A DNA stretch of 49,843 nt from SAR202 cluster bacterium AC-647-N09_OGT_505m (GCA_009391225.1 VEXC01000006.1:1-49843), one strand, 5' to 3'; shown: positions 1 through 8,241, numbered from the stretch's first letter. The notes: generated from the letters alone by a model not told the origin. Translations and numbers: made by a program.

Positions 1-1240
1 TGCGGGCATTAAAGCCGATTTCATTGAAGTCCGAGGCCCGGCTGGTGACGAAGGTACGGCCGTTGTCTTCGGACCTAGCCACATATATCTCTGCCCGCCC
101 CTCAAAGGAGTCGTCGTCGGTACTATCCATCCACGTGACGTACAGGGTGCCGTCTGGGGCGACGGAAGGCTGAGAGCCCTGTACAACTCTCTTGGGGGCG
201 TTCTCTCCCTGGGTGCTCAGGACGATGGGGCTCACTGAGACGGGATTGCTCCAGGTGAGGCCGCCGTCTTCGGAGCGTACCATCTCTATGCTGGTCTCTG
301 TGACTGGGATCTCCGAAAAAGGCTCCACATCGAACAGGAAGAATATCTTAAAGCGAGTCTCGAATTTGGTATAGGTGACATAGATGACATCCTGGTCTGT
401 GTTCTCTTTACTGGGGCCCACGGTGAGCCAGGGCTTGTCTAGGAAGGGAAGCGCAAGCTCATATCTGGGCAGATTCTCTTCGTCTGGCTCTGGGACACTT
501 GTGGTGACATGGCTTCGGGCAGAAGCTATAGGCTCAGACCAGGTGAAGCCGCCGTCCCTTGATACGGATATGGGAATGGCGGAGACTGTGGCGTCGCCCA
601 CGGCAGTGTGGAGGGTAAACTCTTCTACATCCACTGAAATTGCGGCCGCGTAGGCGTTCCCTTTTCTATCGAAGGCTATCACAGGGTCACCAGCAGCGCC
701 CAGGTCATCTATAGGATACTTGACCTGGTATGGACCTTCCCAGGTAGCGCCACCGTCGATACTATTGTAGGTGGTAATGCCAGGGAAGCTGTAGTCTATT
801 ACGCCCAGAATCAGGTGCTCTGGGTCCTTAGGGTCAATGGCCAGACTGGGCTCAGTCTGAAAAGGTATTCGGCTGAAGTCGCGGGTAACCAGGATATTGC
901 GGCTGAATTTCTGTGAAGGGTCTCTATAGGGCACCAGAGGCCCCGCCCCTCCTACGCTGGCCTGTGGGGAAATACCTCTCACCTTTGCCTCTTGGGGCTG
1001 GAACAGCTTTCCCAGCGGGTTTCCATTAAGGGTGGTGAGGCGTGGGTCTAGTCCTTCTGTAATAAGCCATGCGGAGCCAGATAGGTTCCTTTGGAAGGCA
1101 TCCATCATGGAGGCGTCCAGAGGACGGGGCACGGAAAAATTTGGCTCCTGCTCGTGTCCAGCTAAAGCGGAGCTAGGAAATGATGCGGTGATGAAAAGCA
1201 ATATCAGATGGACACTTACAGTCAGGAATCTTCTCGTCAT
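1..1240 (-). CDS. Secreted BNR/Asp-box (sialidase-like fold) protein, 3' end outside the window
   Basis: The start is ATG at 1240, with GGAG five bases upstream; the frame stays open for 413 codons to the window edge, so the C-terminus is missing. Residues 1-27 form a Sec signal peptide (RR, a hydrophobic stretch, then SSALAG), so the protein is exported. Four Asp-box repeats (SxDxGxTW) are visible at about residues 160-167, 227-234, 323-330 and 390-397 (SIDGGATW, SRDGGFTW, SEDGGLTW, SEDNGRTF). This marks a beta-propeller of the BNR/sialidase superfamily. Asp boxes are structural, so substrate and catalysis cannot be inferred; many such proteins are only annotated as exo-alpha-sialidase-like. 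Confidence in the fold and secretion is high, in an enzymatic role low. Confidence 0.85.
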   Translation of the reverse strand, partial: MTRRFLTVSVHLILLFITASFPSSALAGHEQEPNFSVPRPLDASMMDAFQRNLSGSAWLITEGLDPRLTTLNGNPLGKLFQPQEAKVRGISPQASVGGAGPLVPYRDPSQKFSRNILVTRDFSRIPFQTEPSLAIDPKDPEHLILGVIDYSFPGITTYNSIDGGATWEGPYQVKYPIDDLGAAGDPVIAFDRKGNAYAAAISVDVEEFTLHTAVGDATVSAIPISVSRDGGFTWSEPIASARSHVTTSVPEPDEENLPRYELALPFLDKPWLTVGPSKENTDQDVIYVTYTKFETRFKIFFLFDVEPFSEIPVTETSIEMVRSEDGGLTWSNPVSVSPIVLSTQGENAPKRVVQGSQPSVAPDGTLYVTWMDSTDDDSFEGRAEIYVARSEDNGRTFVTSRASDFNEIGFNAR

Positions 1241-1331
1241 GTTAGCTCCATCCTCATCTCTTCGTGGGTCAATTCTCAAATCCACCGTATGTGTGGCTTA
1301 ACTTGGCGATGATTGGGCCAGTGGTGGCGAT

Positions 1332-2156
1332 TCAATTCAGCCTGCTTACGATAGAGTCCAAATGGGTTATCACTTCTAGCAGGGCGTCTCTTCTGAAACT
1401 CTCAGTGGCCTTAACAAAGGCTTCAGCTCCTGTGAGAGTGAATTGATCGAGCCAGTCGAAATACGCGTCCGAGTACTCGTCTGCGGGAATTGTGATGTTA
1501 GGGCTTCTTTCGCTCCAATCGAAGTAGTTGTCGATTTTCAGTATCACCTTGTCGGCTGGAGAGGTTAGCGCGGGGGCGGCCTTGGAGGCGATTGTCCTGA
1601 TATTATACCAATAAGTCGCTGTTCCTTCTCTGGTCTCTGGAGGTTCCTTCCTGAGTTCTACTAGCAAAAGGCGGTGCCTTTCAACTATGTTCGACATTTC
1701 ACTGATGGCCTCTGGGTTATCCGTGCCTTCTGTTTCTTGTGATTGCAGCGACTGGATTTTCGCCTCCAGGGTCGCGATTTGCTCCTCGGCTGGAGTCAAT
1801 AGCTCCGACTCCTTCTGTGTCAAGGTCTGCAAAGCAGAGTAGGCTTGGGCCTCTGCCTGTGAGAGCTGTAGTCCCAGGTTCTTTTCCCTATGGGTGGCCC
1901 CTGCTAATTCCTCGGCCAAGGCCTGGGATGCAGAATCCGAATCCTTAAGGTCAGTTCGAAGTTCCCAGACCTCGGTTTCCAACTGAGATACCCTAGCCTG
2001 GCTAGCACGAAGGCCGTGCGCGAGGTCCGAGTCCTCTGAAGAGTACAGCACAGTGCTGGCAAGCCACATCCCTCCAGCCAGGCCCAGTAGCGCGGTTATA
2101 AGGCTTATGCCAGCCCATATCTGAACGTTGCTGTTTTTGCGCTCCTCGTCTAGCAT
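1332..2156 (-). CDS. Membrane-anchored coiled-coil protein of unknown function
   Basis: A 274-residue protein starting MLDEERKNSN. The frame is open further upstream, but the sequence before this Met looks non-coding. One transmembrane helix lies at about residues 13-35 (ISLITALLGLAGGMWLAS). It is followed by a long heptad-rich coiled coil (roughly residues 45-150, many Leu, Gln and Glu) and a mostly helical C-terminal domain rich in Trp, Asp and Phe. The short charged N-terminus suggests the bulk faces outside. It lies about 90 bases upstream of the secreted BNR gene on the same strand and could be co-transcribed with it. I do not recognise the family. Confidence 0.65.
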   Translation of the reverse strand: MLDEERKNSNVQIWAGISLITALLGLAGGMWLASTVLYSSEDSDLAHGLRASQARVSQLETEVWELRTDLKDSDSASQALAEELAGATHREKNLGLQLSQAEAQAYSALQTLTQKESELLTPAEEQIATLEAKIQSLQSQETEGTDNPEAISEMSNIVERHRLLLVELRKEPPETREGTATYWYNIRTIASKAAPALTSPADKVILKIDNYFDWSERSPNITIPADEYSDAYFDWLDQFTLTGAEAFVKATESFRRDALLEVITHLDSIVSRLN

Positions 2157-2510
2157 ATCCCCATTGTCTCTTTTGGGCGCTCTATTGTGAGTATAGTGTA
2201 GTGCGTAGAAAAGCTGCGGTCTAGTCCAGCACACTCTTCGCCATTGTCGGGAGGCATCTCGATTGTGCCGGAGTGACTCATCCTGATGATACTACCCATT
2301 GCCGGATAGATGATAAGGTGATAATTGGATGAGTCCACGGTTGAGGGGTTTTAAGGGCAGCAAGTGGATTCATGGGGTATTCGTTGAGAGACCTACTTCG
2401 GATAATATACGAATAGATGCCTGGTGCTGGATTTATGTGCTTTATTGCTGTTACCCTATTGTCTGAAGTGGATAGAGGGCGGCTATTTCAACTGACAGTA
2501 CACTGGCAAA
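2157..2510. other. Intergenic stretch, divergent promoters expected
   Basis: About 350 bases between the leftward coiled-coil gene and the rightward zinc-ribbon gene. No convincing coding frame, RNA gene or repeat is visible. Both flanking genes diverge from it, so it should hold their promoters, but I cannot point to clear -35/-10 pairs. Confidence 0.4.
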
Positions 2511-2702
2511 ATGGAGAACTTAGGATTGAGTAAAGAGGAACAGATAACCAAGGTTTTGAATAGTCTGTATGAGGTTGTTGCCTGTAGCCGGTGTGGCACG
2601 CGAATTCGATTCGGGGACGTTGAGTGCCCCCACTGCGGGATAGATGTGGACGACGAGCTGCGGGAGTGGGCAGCTAGGCTTCTGGATAAACTCACCCCTT
2701 GA
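2511..2702 (+). CDS. Small zinc-ribbon protein (63 aa)
   Basis: A 63-residue protein. The N-terminal helix-forming segment (LSKEEQITKVLNSLYEVV) is followed by CSRCGTRIRFGDVECPHCG, two CxxC knuckles 14 residues apart, which is a typical one-zinc ribbon. A short acidic tail follows. No strong Shine-Dalgarno site precedes the ATG. Such ribbons bind nucleic acid or protein partners, and nothing here identifies the partner. It is the first of three small two-knuckle proteins in a row on this strand. Confidence 0.6.
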   Translation: MENLGLSKEEQITKVLNSLYEVVACSRCGTRIRFGDVECPHCGIDVDDELREWAARLLDKLTP

Positions 2703-2741
2703 GAGCTAGAATAACTTCCTCTGTATGATTATGATTAGGCT

Positions 2742-3035
2742 ATGCAGCCGGTTCCGCGCAAACCCTTTGTAGAGTGCCCCCGTTGTAGAGGTGCGGAGGT
2801 GCATGTACCCTGGGAGCCAAGTAGATCTCTGGGACGACGACGGGCTGCTCTGGGCTTGGCGTTACTCTGGACAACCTCTGTTATATGGGTGTCTCTTGTA
2901 GTCATAACTGGGAGGTTGCTGTGGGCCGTGATGTTGTTGGTTTGCGGGCTGGTCACCGGGGTGGTTGCAATTGCCACCTATCAGAATGCTCATAGCTACC
3001 AATGCGCCCGTTGCCATCTGCGATGGCATGTGTAA
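2742..3035 (+). CDS. Small zinc-ribbon protein with two membrane helices (97 aa)
   Basis: A CPRC knuckle near residue 12 and a CARC knuckle near residue 90 flank two adjacent hydrophobic helices (about residues 37-80). If both knuckles join in one zinc site, the protein is a membrane hairpin with both ends on the same, presumably cytoplasmic, side. The family is not recognised. It lies 39 bases after the previous zinc-ribbon gene, suggesting co-transcription. Confidence 0.5.
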   Translation: MQPVPRKPFVECPRCRGAEVHVPWEPSRSLGRRRAALGLALLWTTSVIWVSLVVITGRLLWAVMLLVCGLVTGVVAIATYQNAHSYQCARCHLRWHV

Positions 3036-3103
3036 GATGGTTGGTGTGGCGGATCGGTTTAGTTGAGGATGTAGCGCCGGTGCAAAATAATACGGAGGGG
3101 AAA

Positions 3104-3352
3104 ATGGCTGAAGATATTACGGTGGTTCAAAGGTGTGGGATATGTTACTCGGAGTTAGGGACATTCTCTGCGAAGAAGGAAAACCTTATGCTCTCAGTTC
3201 AGGACTACCTCTGGTGCGCTAGATGTCAGGCAACTTTACCAACGGTTCGAGACATCGCCGGCAGAGAAGCTTCCATTGAGAGGGAGGTAGGGAGCTATCC
3301 CAGGTCACTTCCATCCTGGGAACAATTAGATGACAATAAAGAAGGCCATTGA
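3104..3352 (+). CDS. Small two-knuckle zinc-binding protein (82 aa)
   Basis: The start at MAEDITVVQR is chosen because GGAGGGG lies just upstream (3094-3100). Starting earlier in the same frame would add residues overlapping the previous gene. A CGIC knuckle near residue 12 and a CARC knuckle near residue 40 could bind one zinc. The rest is polar with no membrane segment. Function unknown. Confidence 0.5.
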   Translation: MAEDITVVQRCGICYSELGTFSAKKENLMLSVQDYLWCARCQATLPTVRDIAGREASIEREVGSYPRSLPSWEQLDDNKEGH

Positions 3353-3758
3353 CTCTTGGTTGTCTGATTTCTCCCCGCAATTGCAATGAATATCTGGGGC
3401 TCTTAGGATGCTTAGGCTAGAACCCAATCTCAATCTTAGCAAGGCTATGAAGTGGGGAAATTCTAATGGGGCGAGTCTAACGCCTGACGGCCAATATGGG
3501 GTATATATGCCTAGGGTTATTCAACGGTGCTAGTTTGGCCTACCCCGAGGGTGGGATTGAAGGTACTGGCAAGAAGATGAGGAACATAAATGTCAGAAGG
3601 CTGGAAGAGACGTCCCGTTTGATCAGTACTTGTCTCGGCTACGAGAGGCCATGGTGATGAACCAGCGCTAGTAGGTTTAGAGTCCGCGGACCCATTAAAC
3701 AGGGGCCAAGGAGCGTGAATAGTCCCATCCACGGAGATACAGTCACGGCAAGCCAGAC
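3353..3758. other. About 400 bases with no supported gene
   Basis: No recognisable protein family, RNA or repeat. A leftward open frame at 3517-3810 (97 codons, GTG start, no Shine-Dalgarno site, overlapping the end of the ArsC-like gene by about 50 bases) has an amino-acid composition that does not look like a folded protein, so I do not call it. Confidence 0.4.
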
Positions 3759-4106
3759 CTACAGGAATAACTTGTCCAGGGTATTCTGGTTCCCTCCTAC
3801 AATCAGCCACTTTCCGATTGTTATCAATGGTCGTCGGATGAGGCGCGGTTCCTGGAGCATAAGCCGTAGCAGGTCCTGGTCGTCAAGGGTATCGGCTACG
3901 AGGTTTAGGGCCTTGAACGAGGGGCTCTTCCAAGAGAAGATCTCAGACACCCCGTGCTCCTGAAGGAGTTGGCGAAGTTCGCCCTCGCTGAAACGGTCTT
4001 GGAAGAAGTCCCGTTCCTCCAGTTCAACACCCTTTTCGTGGAGCCACGCTCTCACCTTGCGGCAAGTTGATCAGCGGCTCCACCAGTATAGAGTTGCCTT
4101 GGACAT
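3759..4106 (-). CDS. ArsC/Spx-family thioredoxin-fold protein with in-frame TGA at the redox Cys: probable selenoprotein
   Basis: Read with TGA as selenocysteine, the gene runs from ATG at 4106 (AAGG seven bases upstream) for 115 residues, the normal length of the ArsC/YffB/Spx family. The N-terminus reads MSKATLYWWSR-U-STCRKVRAW. The TGA at 4071-4073 is codon 12, exactly where this family has its first redox-active Cys (C-x-T-C-R-K). The resolving Cys15 and the Arg-Lys that follow are kept. The rest is colinear with the family (RDFF, the RQLL helix, LRLMLQEPRLIRRPL) with no other lesion. Family members reduce arsenate or other small oxidised substrates, or act as thiol-redox regulators; the substrate is unknown here. 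The alternative is a nonsense mutation (TGC to TGA). Gene finders will call a truncated protein starting at GTG 4055, without the active site. Confidence 0.75.
4038..4055 (-). promoter_or_regulatory. Putative bacterial SECIS element downstream of the TGA codon
   Basis: Fifteen bases after the TGA the transcript can fold as GUG-[A]-GAGC-GUG-GCUC-CAC: a 3-bp lower stem, one bulged base on the 5' side, a 4-bp upper stem and a small loop starting with G. The loop begins 23 bases after the UGA. The Escherichia coli fdhF SECIS has the same layout (short lower stem, 5' bulge, 4-bp upper stem, G-containing loop about 20-25 bases after UGA), although its bulge is U and its loop has four bases. Seen: the pairing. 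Inferred: SelB binding. Confidence 0.55.
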
Positions 4107-5076
4107 TGTGCGACCTTAAATCTTGGAAATCTGGGATGTATTATACTCCAATTGGTATCCATGGAGAGAACATAGTATTGTCATCTAACTGAAAGATATG
4201 TTGGCGTAGTGTTCATGATACACATCCAGATTGTGGGCATCCTTCACGGGCAGATTGCCATGCCTTGATTTCAACGGGGCACGCGATGGAATTAGTGCAA
4301 ACTTCGGAAACAAGACGCTAACTGGACACTCATCACTCCAAGAAGCTGTTTGAAAAGGCGAGAGAGACTTTTCAAACAGCGAGGCCCGGTTCATGGATTG
4401 GGACATGACCGCCATTCCCAAACTCAGTTTGAGAATAGTCCCTAATTCCTTATGGTCAGCGCCTGTGCCCACTCTTGCAATTGTGTGGAGTTCATGCCGC
4501 TCAAGAATCTTACCCGCTCTCCTGCATCAAAGCAGGTTGCTGCATATGCCGTACCTAGCTAGTTCCCTCTAGGAAACAAGAATACCCTTTGCCAGAGATA
4601 TATCGTATGGGGTCTGAGATGTGCCGACTAGATCGCCGAAGACAAATCGGCATACTGTATCACTAAGAATGACATGAGAGTTTGGGAAGTGGCACAAGCT
4701 TCTACAGAAGTACAGTGGGTATGGGGAACAAGGCCGTTCTCAGTCAGGACCTGAAGGCCTCTTTGAGAAAGGTCGGTTGCGAAGAGGCCACGAGGACGTT
4801 TATGGTACAGGATATGAGAGGAAGTTACGGGAAATGTTCGCTGTTCTTGTGCGAGGCCAGGCTGACCGCCTACACTTCCCCTACTACAGACATTGCCTCT
4901 CTAAATAGTATCGGCTGGTGTAGTAATCGGGAGAACCAGCGCTTTGTCTTAGATACCGCCTTAACTCTGTCACGAGCACGACAATGGAACAAGGCGAATT
5001 TCGACTGATTGGAAGAGTTTCTGTTAGGTGGGTCACCTAGCGTTATTCTAGTTCGTGATTTCGAGATTGAACGTGG
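4107..5076. other. Long stretch (about 970 bases) without a supported gene
   Basis: It contains one strong hairpin (4345-4380) and a rightward open frame at 4682-5008 (108 codons) whose product matches no family I know and has no Shine-Dalgarno site. It may hold further decayed genes, since other gaps in the window do, but I could not identify any. Confidence 0.4.
4345..4380. terminator. Hairpin, 13-bp perfect inverted repeat
   Basis: GCTGTTTGAAAAG at 4345-4357 pairs with CTTTTCAAACAGC at 4368-4380 around a 10-base loop. No U-tract follows on either strand and no gene ends beside it, so its role is uncertain; it may be a leftover terminator. Confidence 0.4.
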
Positions 5077-5640
5077 TTAGGCCTTAGAGTGCAAGCCAGA
5101 GCGAGGGACCTCAAGATGCAACTCGCGGCCGGGGTTGGGAAGAAGGACGCCGTTTACCAGAGGGCCATCTCCAAGGTGGATTATGGGAGTCGCAAGGCGC
5201 TCTCTTTCTACATCCAGAATGCCTACTGTGTCCAGACTGGTGGAGTAATGGTGTGGCAATGTAGCGCTTCCTGGTTTGATGTGTACTACTCCATCTCGGC
5301 GGGTTAGTCGTTCGTAGTGGGTATGGCCGCTGACCAGGATATCCACGGAATCGTTAAATTGTACCCCGGATGTAACGTCGTGAATCATGCCAAGCTGCCA
5401 GCCTTCTATTTCCAGTGTCTGTATCAGCCTCACCCGTGGGTCGTCCATTTCGAAGTCGTTGTTGCCAAGCGCTGCTATCACCGGTGCAATGTCCTCCAGC
5501 CAGCCCAGAATTCTTGGAGTGACGATGTCTCCTGCGTGGAGGATAAGATCCACTTTACTAAATGCCTCAGCCACTTCTTACCAAGGCTCACGGATGGAGG
5601 AGGGCAGGTGGGTATCTGATATCAGGCCTACGCGCGCGGA
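5077..5640 (-). pseudogene. YfcE/MJ0936-type metallophosphoesterase, damaged N-terminus
   Basis: The frame from 5574 to 5077 encodes most of a calcineurin-like phosphodiesterase: LILHAGDI, ALGNND, HDVTSG and SGHTHYE are the metal-binding motifs in the right order, and the C-terminus is complete. The missing first motif is present upstream in the same frame (VGLISDTHLPSSI, about 5590-5628) but is separated by an in-frame TAA at 5578-5580. No ATG, GTG or TTG stands between this motif and the next upstream stop. A protein starting at the GTG at 5574 would lack the Asp-x-His metal ligands. Two independent lesions favour a pseudogene over a sequencing error. It lies downstream of the acyl-CoA dehydrogenase on the same strand. 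Confidence 0.7.
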
Positions 5641-5745
5641 AAATCTAAAGCTGTCTCAGGCTCTATGCCGCGACGGTTACTCTCAGGGTTATGGTCTCTG
5701 CCAGAGGTTCATCTGCAAGGACTCCTGCAGCCTCCAGGAGGAAAC

Positions 5746-5778
5746 GGAGCAGGGCCCCCGTTGGGGAGCCCCTGCTCC
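5746..5778 (-). terminator. Terminator-like hairpin after the acyl-CoA dehydrogenase
   Basis: GGAGCAGGG pairs with CCCTGCTCC, extended inward by CCCC/GGGG around a short loop. It lies 36 bases beyond the stop codon of the leftward dehydrogenase gene. Only a short T-rich stretch follows, so termination may be weak or factor-dependent. Confidence 0.5.
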
Positions 5779-5813
5779 ATAAGTAAGTCTTTTCGGGCCC
5801 TCTATGAATGTTC

Positions 5814-7061
5814 CTAGCTGCCGAACTTGGTGGCCGTGGAAGGAGTGGGTGCAGCCCGCTCCTGAGTACGGCTGATGCCAATGCGCCGGGACAGGATTAC
5901 TTTTGCGATATTGGTGCTCCCACCGGCGTGGCGCTGGCCTGCCTTGTCACGCTGGCTCACTTCCTGTGCCCCTTCTTGGGGAGCTCTTGGATCGTTCCTG
6001 TCCAAGAGGGTGTACATCCCCATGACGTCCCGCACCCTAATCGTGTTACGTAGCTGGTGCTCTCTGTTGTGAACGTCGGCTACGTTGCCTTGGTACTGGA
6101 CTTCCATCCGGTTCGAGTACATCCAGTAGGTGCGCTTGCCTAGTATGGCGTCCCTATGGGAGTCAATAATGGCTTCCATTGCTGTTTGCTGGACCACTGG
6201 GTCGCTGCCTAGCGTGCCACTGCTGTGCTTTGTGTCGCGGGCATAATCCACCATCTTGGCAGCAAACGCATCCCTAGGACTAGGGGCAGCGCGACCTCGG
6301 CCGCCGTGTTCCTGATCCAAGTGAGCGCCTAGAACCTGCCAACCCTGTGTCTCGCCTCCAATTAGGTGATCCGCCGGCACCCGTACGTTGTCCATGAAAA
6401 TAGCGTGCTGGTCATGTCCTGGCAAGAGGTCCATCTCTTTTATGTCTAAGCCCTCGGATGGAACCGGGATTATGAAATATCCCAGGTTCCGGTGGCGAGG
6501 CGCATCAGGATCTGTGAGCATTGGGCCATAGAGATAGTTTGGTCCGGCAGGGGTCCAGTGTGGCCTAGGGGTGCCACTGATGAAGACGTTGGATCCAGTG
6601 AGGAGCCAATCGTCACCGTCTCGAACCGCACGGCTTTGGTAGTTTGCTAGGTCTGCGCCGCCCTTGGGCTCGGTCAGCTTCTGCCAGGAGGTCGCCTCTC
6701 CCTTGAGCAAGGGTACCAGGAATTTCTCCCTCTGCTCTTCGGTGCCCCATACCAGTAGAGTGGCGAAAAGTAGGGAAGAACCACTCCAGGGAATCCTGGC
6801 TTGGCGGAACTCCTCTGCAAGAATGGTCTCGTGATCGCCGCTCAACCCTCCGCCGCCGTACTCCTTGGGGTAGGTTGGGTAGAGCCATCCCTTGACGGCC
6901 ATTTCCCTGTGCTTCTCCAGCCAGAATCGCCACTGCTCTTCAGTGTCGTCTCGGCCGTCGACTGGCTCCTTCATGTCCTCTGGGACGTTCTCTTCAATCC
7001 AGGCTCGTACCTCCTTGCGGAACTGCTGTTGCTCCTCGGTATACGCTACTCCAAAGTCCAT
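5814..7061 (-). CDS. Acyl-CoA dehydrogenase family flavoprotein
   Basis: A 415-residue protein starting MDFGVAYTEEQQQF, preceded by AAGGAGAG at good spacing. Domains follow the family order: a helical N-terminal domain (FRKEVRAWIEENVP, YPKEYGGGGLSGDHETILAEE), the central beta domain with the FAD/substrate signature (LTEPKGGADLANYQSRAVRDGDDWLLTG split over about residues 130-165) and a C-terminal helical domain. The enzyme would oxidise an acyl-CoA to the enoyl-CoA, passing electrons to electron-transfer flavoprotein. Substrate unknown; the long N-terminal domain resembles dehydrogenases of branched, cyclic or aromatic-derived acyl-CoAs. Neighbouring leftward genes for a ketopantoate-reductase-like enzyme and an acyl-CoA ligase suggest a small catabolic set. 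Confidence 0.9.
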   Translation of the reverse strand: MDFGVAYTEEQQQFRKEVRAWIEENVPEDMKEPVDGRDDTEEQWRFWLEKHREMAVKGWLYPTYPKEYGGGGLSGDHETILAEEFRQARIPWSGSSLLFATLLVWGTEEQREKFLVPLLKGEATSWQKLTEPKGGADLANYQSRAVRDGDDWLLTGSNVFISGTPRPHWTPAGPNYLYGPMLTDPDAPRHRNLGYFIIPVPSEGLDIKEMDLLPGHDQHAIFMDNVRVPADHLIGGETQGWQVLGAHLDQEHGGRGRAAPSPRDAFAAKMVDYARDTKHSSGTLGSDPVVQQTAMEAIIDSHRDAILGKRTYWMYSNRMEVQYQGNVADVHNREHQLRNTIRVRDVMGMYTLLDRNDPRAPQEGAQEVSQRDKAGQRHAGGSTNIAKVILSRRIGISRTQERAAPTPSTATKFGS

Positions 7062-7251
7062 GGAAACTCTCCTTTCTCCGACCCTAGCCGTCCTCATCGA
7101 CCCGTTGGGTCTAAACCACACCTTCCCTAACTACTCTGTGGCGCAAGGATACACTTTCTATCATAGGATGGCAAGGTTTTAGCCCGATGTAGTACAGAGA
7201 TAATGCCAGAAAACGGAGATTGTGGCGAAATCCGACTCTTCTTTGTCTGGA

Positions 7252-8241
7252 TTAGCCATAGGGTGATGTAGAGTTGCCCGTATGCGTAATTAGCAGCTTT
7301 ACGCAAGCGTAAACGGTACGAGTGTGGGGTACCGGTAATCCCAGCTTGTCCCCTAGCTCTACCACAGATCCAACGATACTCTCCAGCTCCAGGGACCTGC
7401 CGGCTTCCAGGTCCTGGAGCATGGATGTCTTGTGATGTCCTACCTTCTTGGCGCCAGAGAACCGTTGCTCTATGGTTATGGGGATCTCCACGCCCAGCTC
7501 TCTGGCTATGGAATCGGCCTCGGCCATCATTGCCCGTGCGATTGTGCTGGTCTCTGGATGAGTTGCAATCTCCACCATAGTGGCCCGGGTAATGGCACTC
7601 AGCGGGTTAAAAGCCATGTTTCCCAGGAGCTTAACCCACAGCTCATGGCGTATGCGGGACCTGATGGGGCCCTTGAGTCCTGCCCTGATGAGGGCTGCGG
7701 AGAGTTGCTTACACCGCTCGCTAGAAGCCCCGTCCAACTCTCCGATGGAGAAGCGATCCCCCTCTGTGTGTTCTATGATCCCTGGCTCGGCGATTCTGGC
7801 GGCGGGATAGACTACACAGCCTATGATTCGGCTCGCATCTATGGTTTTGGAGATAACACCACCCGGGTCCACGCTTTCTAGGTTGGCCCCATCCCACTGC
7901 CCTCCGTGACGCTGAAAATACCACCAGGGGATTCCGTTCTGTGCGGATACCACGGTGGTTTCCGGACCAAGCAGCTGTGCAAGCTGCGGTGCTATTGCCG
8001 TTAGGCTGTGGGCCTTGACGGTAAGGAACAGGTAGTCCACCGGGCCAATGGTGGTGGGGTCGTCTGTGGCCTGCAGGTGGGCCTGGATGTCGCCCTGGGG
8101 GCTCCGTATGCGTATGCCGTGGCTCTGAATAGCCCTGAGATGCGGGCCACGGGCTACGAGAATAACATCCTCTCCACCCAGGGCGAGCTTGGCTCCCAGA
8201 AACGCGCCAATAGCACCCGCGCCGTAGATGACGATTCTCAT
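7252..8241 (-). CDS. Ketopantoate reductase family (PanE/ApbA) oxidoreductase
   Basis: A 329-residue protein starting MRIVIYGAGAIGAFLGA. The ATG at 8241 has GGAG eight bases upstream; an alternative TTG six bases earlier is too close to that site. The N-terminal Rossmann fold carries GxGxxG (GAGAIG, residues 7-12) for NADP(H). The middle keeps the LTVKAH segment with the family's catalytic Lys and AQNGI. The C-terminal helical domain has the KLLGNMAFNPLSAIT signature (family form KxxxNxxxNxLxAL). The family reduces 2-dehydropantoate to pantoate for CoA synthesis, but many paralogues in this type of genome act on other 2-oxo acids. No other pantothenate gene is nearby, and the neighbours are acyl-CoA enzymes, so a catabolic role is possible. 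Confidence 0.88.
   Translation of the reverse strand: MRIVIYGAGAIGAFLGAKLALGGEDVILVARGPHLRAIQSHGIRIRSPQGDIQAHLQATDDPTTIGPVDYLFLTVKAHSLTAIAPQLAQLLGPETTVVSAQNGIPWWYFQRHGGQWDGANLESVDPGGVISKTIDASRIIGCVVYPAARIAEPGIIEHTEGDRFSIGELDGASSERCKQLSAALIRAGLKGPIRSRIRHELWVKLLGNMAFNPLSAITRATMVEIATHPETSTIARAMMAEADSIARELGVEIPITIEQRFSGAKKVGHHKTSMLQDLEAGRSLELESIVGSVVELGDKLGLPVPHTRTVYACVKLLITHTGNSTSPYG

Noticed and set aside
3517..3810. Leftward open frame of 97 codons overlapping the end of the ArsC-like gene
   Set aside because: No ribosome-binding site and no recognisable fold; overlaps a better-supported gene.
4682..5008. Rightward open frame of 108 codons
   Set aside because: No Shine-Dalgarno site, no family resemblance, and a composition unlike the neighbouring proteins; probably chance or a relic.
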